Shown: positions 25,286 to 35,895 of the stretch, one piece after another
Numbering within the stretch: the first letter of the stretch is position 1
Layout of the letters: each line of letters begins with the position of its first letter
Source of the DNA: Candidatus Krumholzibacteriota bacterium
GTDB lineage: Bacteria > Krumholzibacteriota > Krumholzibacteriia > LZORAL124-64-63
Direction of reading: 5' to 3'
Length of the DNA: 64,000 nucleotides
Assembly (NCBI GenBank): GCA_024275485.1
Contig: JAJRZA010000009.1
Coordinates: forward strand, 1-64,000
Position numbers and translations under genes: made by a program
Notes under the pieces: model-generated
What the model was told of the DNA's origin: nothing
Databases searched by the model: none
Seen by the model: the letters and a program-made list of their open reading frames with translations, nothing else

Positions 25286-28200
25286 TTGTCGAAGAACCTC
25301 AGGGTTTACGAATTAGGACGCCACTATGGTGTGGATAGCAAACAGGTTATGGCCCTTCTGGAAAAGATGAAGGTTGAGGTCAAAAGCCATATGAGCGTTG
25401 TGGAGGAATCGGATGTGGACCGTGTCCATGCCGTTTTCCAGCGCAAGCGTGAGCTGGCCAGGGAGAATTATGCCAAGGCCCACGGCCTGAATCCCAACCA
25501 GCTGAAAAACGTTGCGGCTCTCAAGCCTCTGGAGAGGCCCCAGCCAGAAGCAGAAGCGGAAAAACCCAAAAAGAAAAAGAAGGTGACCAAGAAAAAGGCC
25601 GCCAAGAAAAAAGCACCTGCCAAACCCAAGGTGGTCGTGATCACCAAGGCTGGTACCATGACCAAGGTGGCCAAGGCGGCCCGGGCCAAAAAAGATGCCG
25701 AGATAGCGGCTGCTGAAGCCGAAACTGCGCGTAAAAAGGAAGAAAAAAGGACCAGGGAAGCCGAGTTGGCCCTCAAACGGGAAGACCATGCCAAGGTTCG
25801 CGTCGTCAAGTTGGTAAAGAAGGCCGATATTCCCGAGGAGGAAACAGCCACCGAAGTGGCTGCCGAGGCCGGATCCAACGAAGTGGTCGAGACCGTTGTT
25901 GAAGCAGCCGATACTTCAGCGGAAGTTACTGAACAGGCAGGCAAAACTTCTGCCGAAGAAACCGAGCCGGTTGTTGAAACCACGCCGACCGCCGAAGCTT
26001 CTGTTTCTGATTCGGAAATGACCGTAGATGGTGACGAAAGCAAAACAGCAAAGACGGTCGAATCGGATGCCCCGACGGTGGACATTCCTGCCGATGACCC
26101 GGCTGCCGGGGATGATGCTGAAGTTTCTGCAGAGACCGTGGGGACTACCGACGATGCCGAAGTGAAATCTCAAATAGAAGAGGTAATTGAAAAAGAGGAT
26201 GACTCCGACCGTCTCTCCGATGTGGGCACCAAAAAGCATGATGGGTTCAAAATCGGCGATATCATCCGACCGGCTCCGAAACGTACCCAGCCCAAGACCA
26301 AGACCAAGACCAAGCCCAAGACCGAAGTCAGCAGCCAATCGGTTCGCGATTCCATCGAAAAGGCCTTGCGCAAACGCAAAGACGAGGCTTCCAGTCCTGA
26401 ACCGCCATCAAGGCGCAAGCGGACTCGCAAGAAGAAGAAAAAAGTCGACCAGCAGGAAGTTGAACGCCAATTGAAGCAGACCATGGCGGAATTGAGTGGT
26501 GGCAGCACCAAGAAACGCCGCAAAAAAAGTGGCTCCGATACCGAAGAAGATGGCACCGAAACCCTGGTTCAGGAGGTCTTGAAGCTGACCGAGTTCATCA
26601 CTGTTCAGGAGTTGGCCGAAAAGCTCGACGTCAAGGCCCAGGAATTGATTGCCAAGCTTTTCATGCTGGGAATCATGACCACAATCAACCAGCGTCTGGA
26701 AAAAGAAAATATCCAGCTTCTGGCCGAAGAGTTTGGGCGTGAAGTTGAGTTCCTGGCTGAGTTTGGTGATGAGGTGCTGGAGATCGAGGCGGCACCCGAG
26801 AGTGAATTGACCGCCCGTCCTCCCGTGGTGACGGTGATGGGTCACGTTGATCACGGTAAAACATCATTGCTCGACAGCATTCGCAAGACCAACGTAATCG
26901 CCGGAGAAGCGGGTGGCATCACCCAGCATATTGGTGCCTACAAGGTGGAAACCGCTGGCGGTCCGGTGACCTTCCTCGATACCCCTGGTCACGCCGCCTT
27001 TTCGGCCATGCGTGCCCGTGGTGCCCAGGTAACGGATATCGTAATTTTGATCGTGGCTGCCGATGACCGGGTCATGCCCCAGACCATTGAAGCGATCAAT
27101 CACGCCAAGGCCGCAGAGGTGCCCATCGTGGTGGCCATCAACAAGATTGATCTGCCGGCGGCGAAACCCGACCAGGTGAAGCAGGAGCTCCTGCAACACA
27201 ACATCATGGTCGAGGAGTATGGTGGCGATGTGCAGTGCGCCGAGATCTCCGCCAAGGCGGGAATCGGCGTAGATCATCTCCTGGAGTTGATCCATCTGCA
27301 GAGTGAGGTCCTTGAGCTGACCGCTTCGGCAGAAGGACCCGCCCGTGGTGTGGTTGTGGAAGCCAAGAAGGATCCTGGCCGCGGAGTTCTGTTCACAGTT
27401 CTGATTGATCGCGGAACCCTTCACATGGGCGATACCTTCCTGGTCGGCATGCAGGATGGTAAAGTTCGCGCCATCATGGATGAACGCGGCAATAAAATCC
27501 AGGAGGTCAAGCCGGGTGAGCCCTGCGAGATCCTAGGTGGCAACGATGTGCCAGAAAGTGGCGATCGTTTCTACGTTATGGACAGTGAGCGGGAAGCGCG
27601 AGAGATGGCCACCAAACGCCGCAACCTGCAGCGCCAGCAACAGCTCATGGGACCGAAGCAGACCATCGACCTGGACAATCTGGCCAGTTTGATGGAAGCA
27701 GGTGACCTTAAAGAACTGCCCATCATCATCAAGGGTGATGTGGCCGGATCGGTGGAAGCCCTGGCCGACCAGCTGATGGAGTTGAACACTGAAGAGGTGC
27801 AGGTCAAGGTGGTGCACAAGGCTGTGGGTGCCGTCAGTGAGTCCGATGTTCTGTTGGCCGCCAACACCGGCGCCATGATCATCGGTTTCCACATGCGTCC
27901 GGGCCCCGCCATTCGTGAATTGGCCAAAAAGTATCACGTGACCATTGAGGTCTTCGATATCATTTACGAGGCCGTCGATACCATGCGCAAGGCCATGGCC
28001 GGTCTGCTCGGCAGTATCCAGCGCGAGGTCTCCACCGGCCGTGCCGAGGTGCGCCAGGTGTTCACCATTCCCAAAACCGGTCAGGTTGCTGGTTCGATGG
28101 TGGTCGACGGTGTCATCCAACGCAAGACCATGGCCCGCCTGATCCGCGACGAAGTCGTGGTATACGAAGGCAAGGTCAACAGTCTGAAGCGCTTCAAGGA

Positions 28201-28324
28201 TGACGTGAAGGAAGTGGCCAGCGGCTACGAATGTGGCATTGGTCTGCAGAACTTCTACGACATTCATGAAGGCGATTTCCTGGAGACCTTCGAGATCGAA
28301 AGTATTGAGCGTACGGAACTCTGA
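25286..28324 (+). CDS. infB: translation initiation factor IF-2
   Basis: IF-2 is the GTPase that places initiator tRNA on the 30S subunit and promotes subunit joining. The product is long (1012 residues) because of an extended N-terminal region of about 430 residues. That region has an IF2-N motif at the start ([22 protein letters not shown]), lysine/alanine-rich and acidic low-complexity parts, and a second IF2-N unit. The G domain has [12 protein letters not shown] from residue 519, DTPGHAAF and NKIDLP. C-terminal domains end with [18 protein letters not shown]. It starts with TTG 25286, preceded by CTGGAGGTAAAGG. Confidence 0.96.
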   Translation: MSKNLRVYELGRHYGVDSKQVMALLEKMKVEVKSHMSVVEESDVDRVHAVFQRKRELARENYAKAHGLNPNQLKNVAALKPLERPQPEAEAEKPKKKKKVTKKKAAKKKAPAKPKVVVITKAGTMTKVAKAARAKKDAEIAAAEAETARKKEEKRTREAELALKREDHAKVRVVKLVKKADIPEEETATEVAAEAGSNEVVETVVEAADTSAEVTEQAGKTSAEETEPVVETTPTAEASVSDSEMTVDGDESKTAKTVESDAPTVDIPADDPAAGDDAEVSAETVGTTDDAEVKSQIEEVIEKEDDSDRLSDVGTKKHDGFKIGDIIRPAPKRTQPKTKTKTKPKTEVSSQSVRDSIEKALRKRKDEASSPEPPSRRKRTRKKKKKVDQQEVERQLKQTMAELSGGSTKKRRKKSGSDTEEDGTETLVQEVLKLTEFITVQELAEKLDVKAQELIAKLFMLGIMTTINQRLEKENIQLLAEEFGREVEFLAEFGDEVLEIEAAPESELTARPPVVTVMGHVDHGKTSLLDSIRKTNVIAGEAGGITQHIGAYKVETAGGPVTFLDTPGHAAFSAMRARGAQVTDIVILIVAADDRVMPQTIEAINHAKAAEVPIVVAINKIDLPAAKPDQVKQELLQHNIMVEEYGGDVQCAEISAKAGIGVDHLLELIHLQSEVLELTASAEGPARGVVVEAKKDPGRGVLFTVLIDRGTLHMGDTFLVGMQDGKVRAIMDERGNKIQEVKPGEPCEILGGNDVPESGDRFYVMDSEREAREMATKRRNLQRQQQLMGPKQTIDLDNLASLMEAGDLKELPIIIKGDVAGSVEALADQLMELNTEEVQVKVVHKAVGAVSESDVLLAANTGAMIIGFHMRPGPAIRELAKKYHVTIEVFDIIYEAVDTMRKAMAGLLGSIQREVSTGRAEVRQVFTIPKTGQVAGSMVVDGVIQRKTMARLIRDEVVVYEGKVNSLKRFKDDVKEVASGYECGIGLQNFYDIHEGDFLETFEIESIERTEL

Positions 28325-28405
28325 TGATAGGTGGAGTACCGGCTCAGACAACTATCGGCCGGGGTGTTTCGGGAGCGAATCCCGGAGCGGCCCGGCTGTT
28401 TCTGA

Positions 28406-29824
28406 ATGAGAGAAGTCATGGATCCTTATCGCTCCAACAAATTGAACCAATCCATTCTGGAAGTTCTCAGCCGTATGCTGCAGGTCTCGGTCAAGGACCC
28501 CCGAGTGGGGTTTGTAACCATCAACGCCGTGGAAGTGAACCGTGATCATAGCGTGGCCCAGATCTACTGGTCCGTGCTGGGCGATGACGAGGATCGCAAG
28601 TCGAGTTTTGCCGGGCTGAAAAAAGCCAGAGGCTATATGATGAGCAACCTGACCAGGACCCTCGGTCTGCGTCAGGCTCCGGATTTACGTTTTATCTACG
28701 ATGATACCGTTGCCAAGGGTTTGGAGCTGGACAATGTGCTGGACCAACTGGCCCAAGAAGGTGAATTCAAATCCGAAACCGACCGAAAGAGGGAAATGAC
28801 CCTGGAAGACCTTCAGCCACCCCTGGAATTGATCCAGGGCTTTCGTCGGGCCGAAAAGATCTGGGTGGTTCCTCATCACAATCCCGATCCGGATGCCATG
28901 GGCAGTGCCCTTGCTTTATCAGCTGCCCTGACCGAGATGGGCCGCGATGTCAGGGTGGTCAGTTATGAAAATCCTCCGGTGGGATTCAATGATATGCCCG
29001 GGTTTGATATGGTGGTGACCAATGAACAGGCGGAACAGATCTACCGGGATGAAGAGCCTGATACCCTGATCCTGGTGGACTGCCATAACATCTCCCGATG
29101 CGGTCTCCTGGAAGAAACCCTGGACCGATTCCAAACCCGCTGTTGTGTCGATCATCATTTGGTCAGCGGACGTAAAGCCCCGGAATCAGGCTGGATCGAG
29201 GCGAAATCCTGTTCCACCTGCACTCTTGTTTATCAGGTTATCGAAAACCTCGCCCAGGGCAATCCCGAATTTGATGACGAGTCCTTCACCATGACCGTGG
29301 ACATGGCTACGAATATTTATGCGGGTCTGATCAATGACACCGGAGGCTTCAGATTTTCCAACACCATGCCCCTGACCTTCGAGCTGGCCCGACGCCTTTC
29401 CCTGATGGGGGTTGATACGGCGGCGGTATCCCGGCAAACGATGCACCGTTACCGCCCGCAAGGTGTTGCCCTTTTGCAAAGGGTTCTGGAAACCTTTGAA
29501 TACCATCAAAATGGAAGAGTCCTTATTTTGCGAGCTACCAAGGCGATGTTGGAGGAAACCGGGGGCAGCATGCCCGACACCGAGAGTTTTGTCAACATAG
29601 CCACTGCCGTCGATGGCGTGGTATTTATTGCCTTCATGAAGGAGCTGGACCACGAGGTCTGGCGAGTTTCCCTGCGCGTGCGTGGTGAGGGCGATGTGCA
29701 GATTCTGGCGGCCAAACACGGGGGAGGCGGGCACAAACAAGCCGCTGGTTGCACCATTGAAGGTGCTGGCGATGAGGTCGCTGCCAATTTGGCCATGGAC
29801 CTGGGCGCCCTGCTGGGCCGATGA
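28406..29824 (+). CDS. RbfA-NrnA fusion: ribosome-binding factor A joined to a DHH/DHHA1 phosphoesterase
   Basis: One uninterrupted frame encodes two proteins that are normally separate. Residues 6-115 match RbfA (KLNQSILEVLSRMLQVSVKD, AQIYWSVLGDDEDRKSSFAGL, LGLRQAPDLRFIYDDT), a KH-fold factor needed for 16S maturation. After a charged linker, residues 145-472 match NrnA-type oligoribonuclease/pAp phosphatase: HHNPDPDAMGSAL, VDCHN, the DHH motif at 249-251 and the DHHA1 signature GGGGHKQAAG at about 439-448. All metal-binding residues seem present, so both parts look active. ATG 28406 is used, with ATG 28418 as alternative. The stop overlaps truB (ATGA). Confidence 0.9.
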   Translation: MREVMDPYRSNKLNQSILEVLSRMLQVSVKDPRVGFVTINAVEVNRDHSVAQIYWSVLGDDEDRKSSFAGLKKARGYMMSNLTRTLGLRQAPDLRFIYDDTVAKGLELDNVLDQLAQEGEFKSETDRKREMTLEDLQPPLELIQGFRRAEKIWVVPHHNPDPDAMGSALALSAALTEMGRDVRVVSYENPPVGFNDMPGFDMVVTNEQAEQIYRDEEPDTLILVDCHNISRCGLLEETLDRFQTRCCVDHHLVSGRKAPESGWIEAKSCSTCTLVYQVIENLAQGNPEFDDESFTMTVDMATNIYAGLINDTGGFRFSNTMPLTFELARRLSLMGVDTAAVSRQTMHRYRPQGVALLQRVLETFEYHQNGRVLILRATKAMLEETGGSMPDTESFVNIATAVDGVVFIAFMKELDHEVWRVSLRVRGEGDVQILAAKHGGGGHKQAAGCTIEGAGDEVAANLAMDLGALLGR

Positions 29825-30846
29825 GTGATCAGCCTCAGGTCTCGTCGGGCCTACTGCTGGTAGACAAACCAGCGGGTGTTACATCGCACACCGTGGTTGC
29901 CCATGTGCGGAAATCCCTGCTCTTGGTTTACCCTCAATGGGATCCTCGGCGCCGCGTCGTCCGGAAACGGGGAGGGCCGAGGCCGCCTCGTTTCAAGGTT
30001 GGCCACGCAGGTACGCTGGACCCGCTGGCAACGGGGCTGCTTCTGATCCTGGTGGGCAAAGGTTCTCGCCTTTCGCCCTTCCTCATGGGCCTTGATAAAT
30101 CCTATCTGGCCACGGTTCGTTTTGGAGAGGCAACCGACTCACTCGATGCCGATGGCACGGTTGTTGCCACTGCTGAAGTTCCTGCTGATCCGACAGTAAT
30201 TCATCAGCAGCTGGACCGGTTTCGCGGGAAAATCCAACAGGTACCGCCTGCCGTCAGCGCACTGAAATTCCAGGGCCAACCCCTTTACAAATTGGTGCGA
30301 CAGGGAAAACCATTGCCGGAACTCAAGGCCCGTCCGGTGAATATTTCCAAGCTGGTGATTCAGGGTACGCGCTGGGCCGATGCAGAGGTGGATTTGCTGG
30401 TGGAATGCTCTAGCGGCACCTATATCCGCTCTCTGGCCCGGGATCTGGCCCAGGCCTCAGGAACTGAAGGCCACATTGCCGGACTCAGACGTTTGACGGT
30501 GGGTCCATATTCCGTTGACCAGGCGGTCAGTCGGATCATGGAAATCGCTGGAGAGCAAATGGCCGCCGGACTTTTGTCTTTGAGCGAGGCCCTGGATCAC
30601 ATACCCTGTCTTGAAGTGGACGAGGCCCAGGCTGCGGCCTTGCGGCAGGGGACCCAGCCGGAACCATCCCTGTTGGATCAACTTGGCGAAAGCTTTGGCA
30701 AGGATGACAAAGTGGGGGCCATTTTTCGCATGGTCGGCCCAACCGGTGATCTGGTTGCCGTTGGCCGTGTGGAAGAAGAAACCGGGCTACCAAAACTTGC
30801 AGCGGTCATTCCGACGGAAACGGAGGATCCCGATTCATGCGTCTGA
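29821..30846 (+). CDS. truB: tRNA pseudouridine55 synthase TruB
   Basis: TruB makes the universal pseudouridine 55 in the T loop of tRNA. The N-terminus reads GLLLVDKPAGVTSHTVV, the catalytic segment is GHAGTLDPLATG with the nucleophile D67, and later come ALKFQGQPLYKLVRQG, CSSGTYIRSLARDL and GLRRLTVGPY. A basic, proline- and arginine-rich insertion of about 25 residues (near 32-57, RRRVVRKRGGPRPPR) separates the first two motifs, as in some other bacteria. The ATG overlaps the preceding stop by 4 bp. The 3' end overlaps ribF. Confidence 0.94.
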   Translation: MSDQPQVSSGLLLVDKPAGVTSHTVVAHVRKSLLLVYPQWDPRRRVVRKRGGPRPPRFKVGHAGTLDPLATGLLLILVGKGSRLSPFLMGLDKSYLATVRFGEATDSLDADGTVVATAEVPADPTVIHQQLDRFRGKIQQVPPAVSALKFQGQPLYKLVRQGKPLPELKARPVNISKLVIQGTRWADAEVDLLVECSSGTYIRSLARDLAQASGTEGHIAGLRRLTVGPYSVDQAVSRIMEIAGEQMAAGLLSLSEALDHIPCLEVDEAQAAALRQGTQPEPSLLDQLGESFGKDDKVGAIFRMVGPTGDLVAVGRVEEETGLPKLAAVIPTETEDPDSCV

Positions 30847-31925
30847 TCAGGCTGACGGAACAATACATCACGGAAATTATTGAGGGACGCCTGGGTTTGC
30901 GTGGGCCGCAGCTTGAATCCTGTTCACTGACCCTGGGCTCCTTTGACGGATTGCACAGGGGTCACCGAAAACTGTTGGCCGTCACAGGGGAAGCCCGCCG
31001 TCGATTGAACCTGGCCGAGAGTGCCATCTTCACTTTTCGACAACATCCCCGTCAGCTGTTGGATGCAGGAACCACCCCCTTTTTGCTGACCACCTGGAGG
31101 GAAAAGCTGAGTCTGTTGGAGGACTTGGGTTGCCGGGTCATCGTGGCGGCTGATTTTTGCCCTGCCCTGGCTGGATTGGACTATCGCACTTTTGTAGATA
31201 AATTCCTGGTTGGCTACCTGGGAATGCGTCACCTGGTTGTGGGGCACGATGCCCATTTGGGTGCCGGCCGCCAGGGAACTGCCACGACGCTGGCTGCCCT
31301 GGGTGCAGAATTGGGTTTTGGTTTTGAAGCTTTGGAGCCGGTGCGGGAAGGTAATTTGGTTGTCAGCAGCTCGGTCATCCGCCAAGCTGTGTCCGCCGGA
31401 AAAATGGAGCAGGCTACTGCCTTGCTGGGGCGGCCCTTCACTCTTTGGGGTGAGGTTTGTCCAGGTGATCGACGCGGTCGTGAGATTGGTTATCCAACAG
31501 CCAACGTGCAACCCCTGGACCGACTGAAATTACTTCCCGAGCCGGGTGTGTATGCCGTGCGGGTTCAGGTGCCGGGAGATGTGGTTGATGAAAAATGCGC
31601 CGGTGTCCTGGCGGAAGTGAGCGAAAGCCTGCCGGAGGTGGATTCCCAGGGCGAGTTGGTTGGAACCGGTGCCGGACGCTGGTGTGTCTTTGGTGGTATG
31701 CTGAACTACGGACATGTGCCCACTTTTCATGGCGACGGGCTCCTGGAGCCCCGGATCGAAGCCAATATTTTTGGTTTCGAGGGTGACTTGCGCGGACGCA
31801 ACATCAAGGTTGACTGGATCAGCCGGTTGCGCAGGGAAAGACGATTTGACAGTGCCACACAATTGGTTGAGCAATTGACCATAGATGGCAGGGAGGCCAA
31901 GAAGGTATTGGGTCTCCCGATTTGA
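30837..31925 (+). CDS. ribF: bifunctional riboflavin kinase/FAD synthetase RibF
   Basis: RibF converts riboflavin to FMN and FMN to FAD. The N-terminal adenylyltransferase part has GSFDGLHRGHRKLL, FRQHPRQLL and the SSSVIRQAV motif, and the C-terminal kinase part has the GREIGYPTANV loop, YGHVPTF and LRRERRFDS. An insertion of roughly 25 residues in the kinase domain (around residues 255-282, LPEVDSQGELVGTGAG) interrupts the usual strand order but leaves the active-site motifs. The gene overlaps truB by 10 bp. In many bacteria ribF also follows truB. Confidence 0.92.
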   Translation: MRLIRLTEQYITEIIEGRLGLRGPQLESCSLTLGSFDGLHRGHRKLLAVTGEARRRLNLAESAIFTFRQHPRQLLDAGTTPFLLTTWREKLSLLEDLGCRVIVAADFCPALAGLDYRTFVDKFLVGYLGMRHLVVGHDAHLGAGRQGTATTLAALGAELGFGFEALEPVREGNLVVSSSVIRQAVSAGKMEQATALLGRPFTLWGEVCPGDRRGREIGYPTANVQPLDRLKLLPEPGVYAVRVQVPGDVVDEKCAGVLAEVSESLPEVDSQGELVGTGAGRWCVFGGMLNYGHVPTFHGDGLLEPRIEANIFGFEGDLRGRNIKVDWISRLRRERRFDSATQLVEQLTIDGREAKKVLGLPI

Positions 31926-31967
31926 AGGAATGCCAATGGGGTTGTTGCACAATCCGGGGAGAGTTGA

Positions 31968-33248
31968 ATGAGAGTTGCTGTAATCGGTGCCGGTAAAATG
32001 GGGTTGCCCCTTGCCGCCTTCATGGCCTCCAGGGATCTGACTGTGGCCGTATGTGATATCAACAAGGAACTGGTTGAGGAAATCAATTCCGGACATTGTC
32101 CCATTGAAGAACCGGGTCTGCCGGAAATTTTGGAATGCTCGGTGGCTGATGGGAATCTGGTGGCAACCACGGAGACGGTGGAGGCAGTGTGCCAGGCCGA
32201 TGTGGTGGTGATCATCGTGCCGGCACTGATCAATGACGAATACGACATTGATCTTTCGGTTCTCGAATCGGTGACTGAACAGGTTGCCGAAGCCTTGCAC
32301 CCGGGATTGTTGGTCTGCTTTGAAACTACAGTTTCGGTGGGCACTGTCCGCACCCGCTTTGTACCGATCCTGGAGCAAAGCGGCTTAAAGTGTGGGGAAG
32401 ATTTTCATGTTTGTTTCTCTCCCGAGAGGGTCAAAAGTCGTATGGTGTTGCAGCGCCTTAGCGAGACTCCCAAGGTGGTTGGGGGCTTCAACGAAAAGTC
32501 ATGCCGACTGGGAGAAGAATTCTACACTCGGGCCCTCGGGGCCGAGGTGCTGGACGTTGGCACCCTGGAGGCCGCGGAATTCACCAAATTAGTGGGCATG
32601 TTGTACCGGGACGTGAACATTGCCCTGGTCAATCAGATTTCCCGTTACGCGGAAACCATCGGCATGGATTTGGGCCGCATCATTCCGGCGGCCAACACCA
32701 ATGGCGAGGCCCATCTCCTTTTACCCGGCATTGGCGTGGGAGGCCATTGCGCTCCCGTGTATCCCTGGTTCATCATTCGTGATGCTGAACGGCACGGTGT
32801 GGATTTGACCCTGGCCAAAACTTCCCGCAGTTTGAACGATGGGCAATCCGAACACGTTGTCCAGAGGCTGGAGGAAGAACTGGGTGGTCTGACGGGCAGG
32901 CGCGTTCTGGTATTGGGCCTGGCCTTCCGTCCCCAGGTCAAGGAACCGGCATTTTCACCGGCTTTCCTGGTGCGCGAGGCCCTGGCCAAACGGGATGCGG
33001 AAATTTTTCTCCACGATCACCATTTCACCGCTGGCGAAATAGGTGATCATGGCTTCCGCACTGGTGAGTTGGATGATCCTGACGGTTGGGATGCCTTGGT
33101 GCTGGTGACCGGGCACCGTCGTTATCGGGATCTGGATTTCAAGTCCCTGGCCGCCGCAGGACTGAAGGTTGTTGTTGATGGCCGGAACCTCTGGAGCCCG
33201 GATTCGATTCGTGATGAGGGTTTGAGTTATATTGGCATTGGTCGGTAA
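31968..33248 (+). CDS. UDP-glucose/UDP-ManNAc-type nucleotide-sugar dehydrogenase
   Basis: Oxidises a UDP-hexose to the uronic acid with two NAD molecules, feeding surface polysaccharide synthesis. The 426-residue product opens with the NAD-binding loop VIGAGKMGLPLA, has ETTVSVGTVR, FSPERV, KLVGMLYRDVNIALVNQ and the catalytic cysteine C261 in VGGHCAPVYP. The C-terminal Rossmann domain includes VLVLGLAFRP. Motifs resemble the WecC/TviB branch more than UDP-glucose dehydrogenase, but substrate cannot be fixed from sequence. GGGGAGAG precedes ATG 31968. It begins 42 bp after ribF, at the boundary between the translation operon and the polysaccharide locus. Confidence 0.85.
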   Translation: MRVAVIGAGKMGLPLAAFMASRDLTVAVCDINKELVEEINSGHCPIEEPGLPEILECSVADGNLVATTETVEAVCQADVVVIIVPALINDEYDIDLSVLESVTEQVAEALHPGLLVCFETTVSVGTVRTRFVPILEQSGLKCGEDFHVCFSPERVKSRMVLQRLSETPKVVGGFNEKSCRLGEEFYTRALGAEVLDVGTLEAAEFTKLVGMLYRDVNIALVNQISRYAETIGMDLGRIIPAANTNGEAHLLLPGIGVGGHCAPVYPWFIIRDAERHGVDLTLAKTSRSLNDGQSEHVVQRLEEELGGLTGRRVLVLGLAFRPQVKEPAFSPAFLVREALAKRDAEIFLHDHHFTAGEIGDHGFRTGELDDPDGWDALVLVTGHRRYRDLDFKSLAAAGLKVVVDGRNLWSPDSIRDEGLSYIGIGR

Positions 33249-33300
33249 TATTTTGGCCGAGCCAGTGGCCTTTTGCCCGTATGGGTACAACAGCTGACTC

Positions 33301-33329
33301 TTGACCAGTGCCTGCAAGTCGGGCATCAT
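33301..33329 (+). promoter_or_regulatory. candidate promoter for the export gene
   Basis: TTGACC at 33301-33306 is followed after 17 bp by CATCAT at 33324-33329, nine of twelve consensus matches. It lies 89 bp ahead of the SLBB protein start. It is a pattern match only. Confidence 0.35.
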
Positions 33330-33417
33330 ACGATGGTTCAGGTCTTCAGTGGAACTAAATTTATCATTCCCGATTCGGGGTGGTTTTCCAGGCCAAGGAT
33401 GGCCGGGTGGTGAAAAA

Positions 33418-35895
33418 ATGAGTTTGGAAAAATTCCGTCAGGGTCTTGGGCTGGCTGGGCTGTGGCTGGTACTTCTCATCTTGGTGAATTTTGCCTTGCC
33501 ATGGCAGGTTCTGGCCAATCCCACACCCGCAATGGTCGACGAAGCCATGCGACGAACAGGGCTGAGCCGTGAAGAAGTACTGCGCCTGTATGCCGAGAAG
33601 AAGGGGGCAGCCAATACAGAGGCATTCTCCGAGCAGGCACCAGATGTTCAGGCTCCCGGCCGCCAAGATATGCAGGGTATCGATGATAGTCGCCCTGGTT
33701 CAGATTCCAGGGACCGCAACCAGCGCAGCAATCTTGATGGCCTAGCCGATGACTATCTGCCCACGGCTGTGCTTCCATTTCAAATGGCTCTGGCCCAGAA
33801 AGATTCTCTCGGCAAGGGTTTTCCCGATTCCTTGATGCTGGAAATGGAATTTGTTCCTCTCTTTGGTCACAATTTTTTTCGTCTGGATGAAGGCCTTTTC
33901 ATCCCGCCATCTTTTGGACCGGTACCTCGGGACTACCAGTTGGGCGTGGGGGACGAAGTGGTAGTCGATGTATGGGGAGGAGTGGAGTTCCGCCTGACCC
34001 GTCTGGTTGACCGCGACGGTTCAATCATCCTGCCGCGAGCCGGTAAAATCCACTGTGCAGGACGAACCCTGGAACAGGTCTCCAAGAGTATTCGGCACAA
34101 ATTGGGCCAATTCCATTCCAGCATTGATGAAGACGGCCCCGATAACGATGGCGACGATGGGGATACTTTTGTTGAGATTTCGCTGGGTACCCTACGGGGA
34201 ATCCGGGTTTTCGTTATTGGCGAGATCACTCGGCCAGGCAGTTACGAATTGAGCTCTCTTTCCACGGTTCTGGGTGCGCTGTACGCCGCCGGTGGGCCGG
34301 CAGAAACTGGTTCCCTGCGGGAGATTCGTCTGGTACGCCATGGACAGACTTTGGGAACCCTGGACCTGTATGGCTACCTTTTGGATGGAATGCGCGATGG
34401 CGATCTGCGCCTGCGCGATGGAGATACCATTCTGGTTCCCGGCCGTGGCCCCACTGTTCGCATTGAAGGAGAAGTCCAGAGACCCATCCGGTTTGAAATG
34501 AAACAGGGCGAAAACCTTGGTGATCTTTTTCGTTTTGCCGGTGGTTTCACCGCCCTGGCCGCTCCTTCTACTGTTCATTTGCGCCGAATTGTTCCCATTG
34601 CCGAACGTCGGCCCGGTCAACCGGACATGATCCTGTTGGATGTTCCTTTCGACGCGGTCAAAATGCAGCCCGTTTCCGGGGAACCTTTTTTGGTGTCGGA
34701 TGGCTGCCTGGTGCTTGTCGATATCATCGATGATCGATTGGAAAACTGGGTTGAGGTCATTGGTAGCGTCAAACAGCCCGGTATCTATGAATTCCGTCCA
34801 GGAATGAGGGCTGCCGACCTGATCGTCGTTGCTGGCGGTTTGTGGCCTGATGCCCTGACTGAAAGGGCAACGATTGATCGCATGGACAGTGATCGTCGTT
34901 TGACGTCCTTGTCGTTCAAGTTGGACATGGAATTGAAAGGTGATGCCGAACCTGTTTTGCTGCAGGCCATGGATGAGTTGCACGTGTTTTCCCGTTGGGA
35001 TGTGCTGGATCGGCCGCAGGTTCATATCACCGGTGAGGTTTACGAGGAAATCACCGTGGATTTCCGCGAAGGAATGACCGTTCGGGATCTGGTGCTCAAG
35101 GCCGGTGGGTTGAAACAAAGTGCCGATTTGTTTGAAGCCCAGATCAACCGGGTTCGTATGGATGCCGTGAGCAGTCATGACATGATCAATCGGCCCAACC
35201 AGACTATTGAAGTCATCCAGGTTGTTCTAGGTGAGGATTTTCTTGCGGCGGACGAGAGTATTTCTTTGCAGGCCTATGATCGAGTGGCCATTCGCAAACT
35301 CCCGTGGTGGGAATTGCAGCGGACGGTGTCGTTGAGTGGGGAAGTCTTTTATCCGGGCGTATTCAGTCTGGAACGCCAGGATGAAAGGATCTCGTCCCTC
35401 ATATCCCGAGCCGGTGGTTTGAAACCGGATGCGTATCTTCTTGGAGCCCGAGTGATCCGCCAGCAAGACGAGGTGGGCAACATCGCCATTGATCTTATGA
35501 AGGCCCTGAGCCATCCGGGCAGTCAATTTGATTTGGTTTTGCAGAACGGAGACCAGGTCCTGATTCCCGACAACATGCAAACCGTCAAAGTGGTTGGGGA
35601 AGTTGGGTTTCCCACCAGCCTGATCTTTGAAAACGATAAGGATATCGATTTCTATGTGAACAGGGCGGGCGGATATCTGGACCAGGCGGATAAGGGAAAA
35701 TCCAGGGTTGTATGGCCCAATGGAATGAGTCTGCCGAACAAGGGAGGCTCGCGGGTGGTTGCCGGTTCTACCATTATTGTTCCAATCAAACCTCCTCAAC
35801 TCGGAAAATCCAAGATGGAAACCATGACTGAAATCACTGCCATTCTGGCGGGGTTGGCGACAGTCTGGTTGGTCATCGACAATACAAGCAGATGA
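33418..35895 (+). CDS. large SLBB-domain polysaccharide export protein (Wza-like)
   Basis: Wza-type proteins form the outer-membrane channel for polysaccharide. The 825-residue protein has a signal peptide (about residues 1-34, GLAGLWLVLLILVNFALPWQVLA) without a lipobox cysteine. A polysaccharide-export domain follows near 175-260 (YQLGVGDEVVVDVWGG, VDRDGSIILPRAGKI), then about six SLBB repeats of the form V-x-GEV-x-x-PG-x-Y, for example VFVIGEITRPGSYEL, VEVIGSVKQPGIYEF and VSLSGEVFYPGVFSL. A final hydrophobic segment (ITAILAGLATVWLVI) could anchor it. It is more than twice the length of E. coli Wza and similar to large FCB-group versions. I start at ATG 33418; the open frame extends upstream without a signal peptide. 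Confidence 0.85.
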   Translation: MSLEKFRQGLGLAGLWLVLLILVNFALPWQVLANPTPAMVDEAMRRTGLSREEVLRLYAEKKGAANTEAFSEQAPDVQAPGRQDMQGIDDSRPGSDSRDRNQRSNLDGLADDYLPTAVLPFQMALAQKDSLGKGFPDSLMLEMEFVPLFGHNFFRLDEGLFIPPSFGPVPRDYQLGVGDEVVVDVWGGVEFRLTRLVDRDGSIILPRAGKIHCAGRTLEQVSKSIRHKLGQFHSSIDEDGPDNDGDDGDTFVEISLGTLRGIRVFVIGEITRPGSYELSSLSTVLGALYAAGGPAETGSLREIRLVRHGQTLGTLDLYGYLLDGMRDGDLRLRDGDTILVPGRGPTVRIEGEVQRPIRFEMKQGENLGDLFRFAGGFTALAAPSTVHLRRIVPIAERRPGQPDMILLDVPFDAVKMQPVSGEPFLVSDGCLVLVDIIDDRLENWVEVIGSVKQPGIYEFRPGMRAADLIVVAGGLWPDALTERATIDRMDSDRRLTSLSFKLDMELKGDAEPVLLQAMDELHVFSRWDVLDRPQVHITGEVYEEITVDFREGMTVRDLVLKAGGLKQSADLFEAQINRVRMDAVSSHDMINRPNQTIEVIQVVLGEDFLAADESISLQAYDRVAIRKLPWWELQRTVSLSGEVFYPGVFSLERQDERISSLISRAGGLKPDAYLLGARVIRQQDEVGNIAIDLMKALSHPGSQFDLVLQNGDQVLIPDNMQTVKVVGEVGFPTSLIFENDKDIDFYVNRAGGYLDQADKGKSRVVWPNGMSLPNKGGSRVVAGSTIIVPIKPPQLGKSKMETMTEITAILAGLATVWLVIDNTSR

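Noticed and set aside
28369-28383. CGGGA/TCCCG hairpin in the infB-rbfA gap
   Set aside because: The stem is only 5 bp in GC-rich sequence with no T run; it is expected by chance at this base composition.
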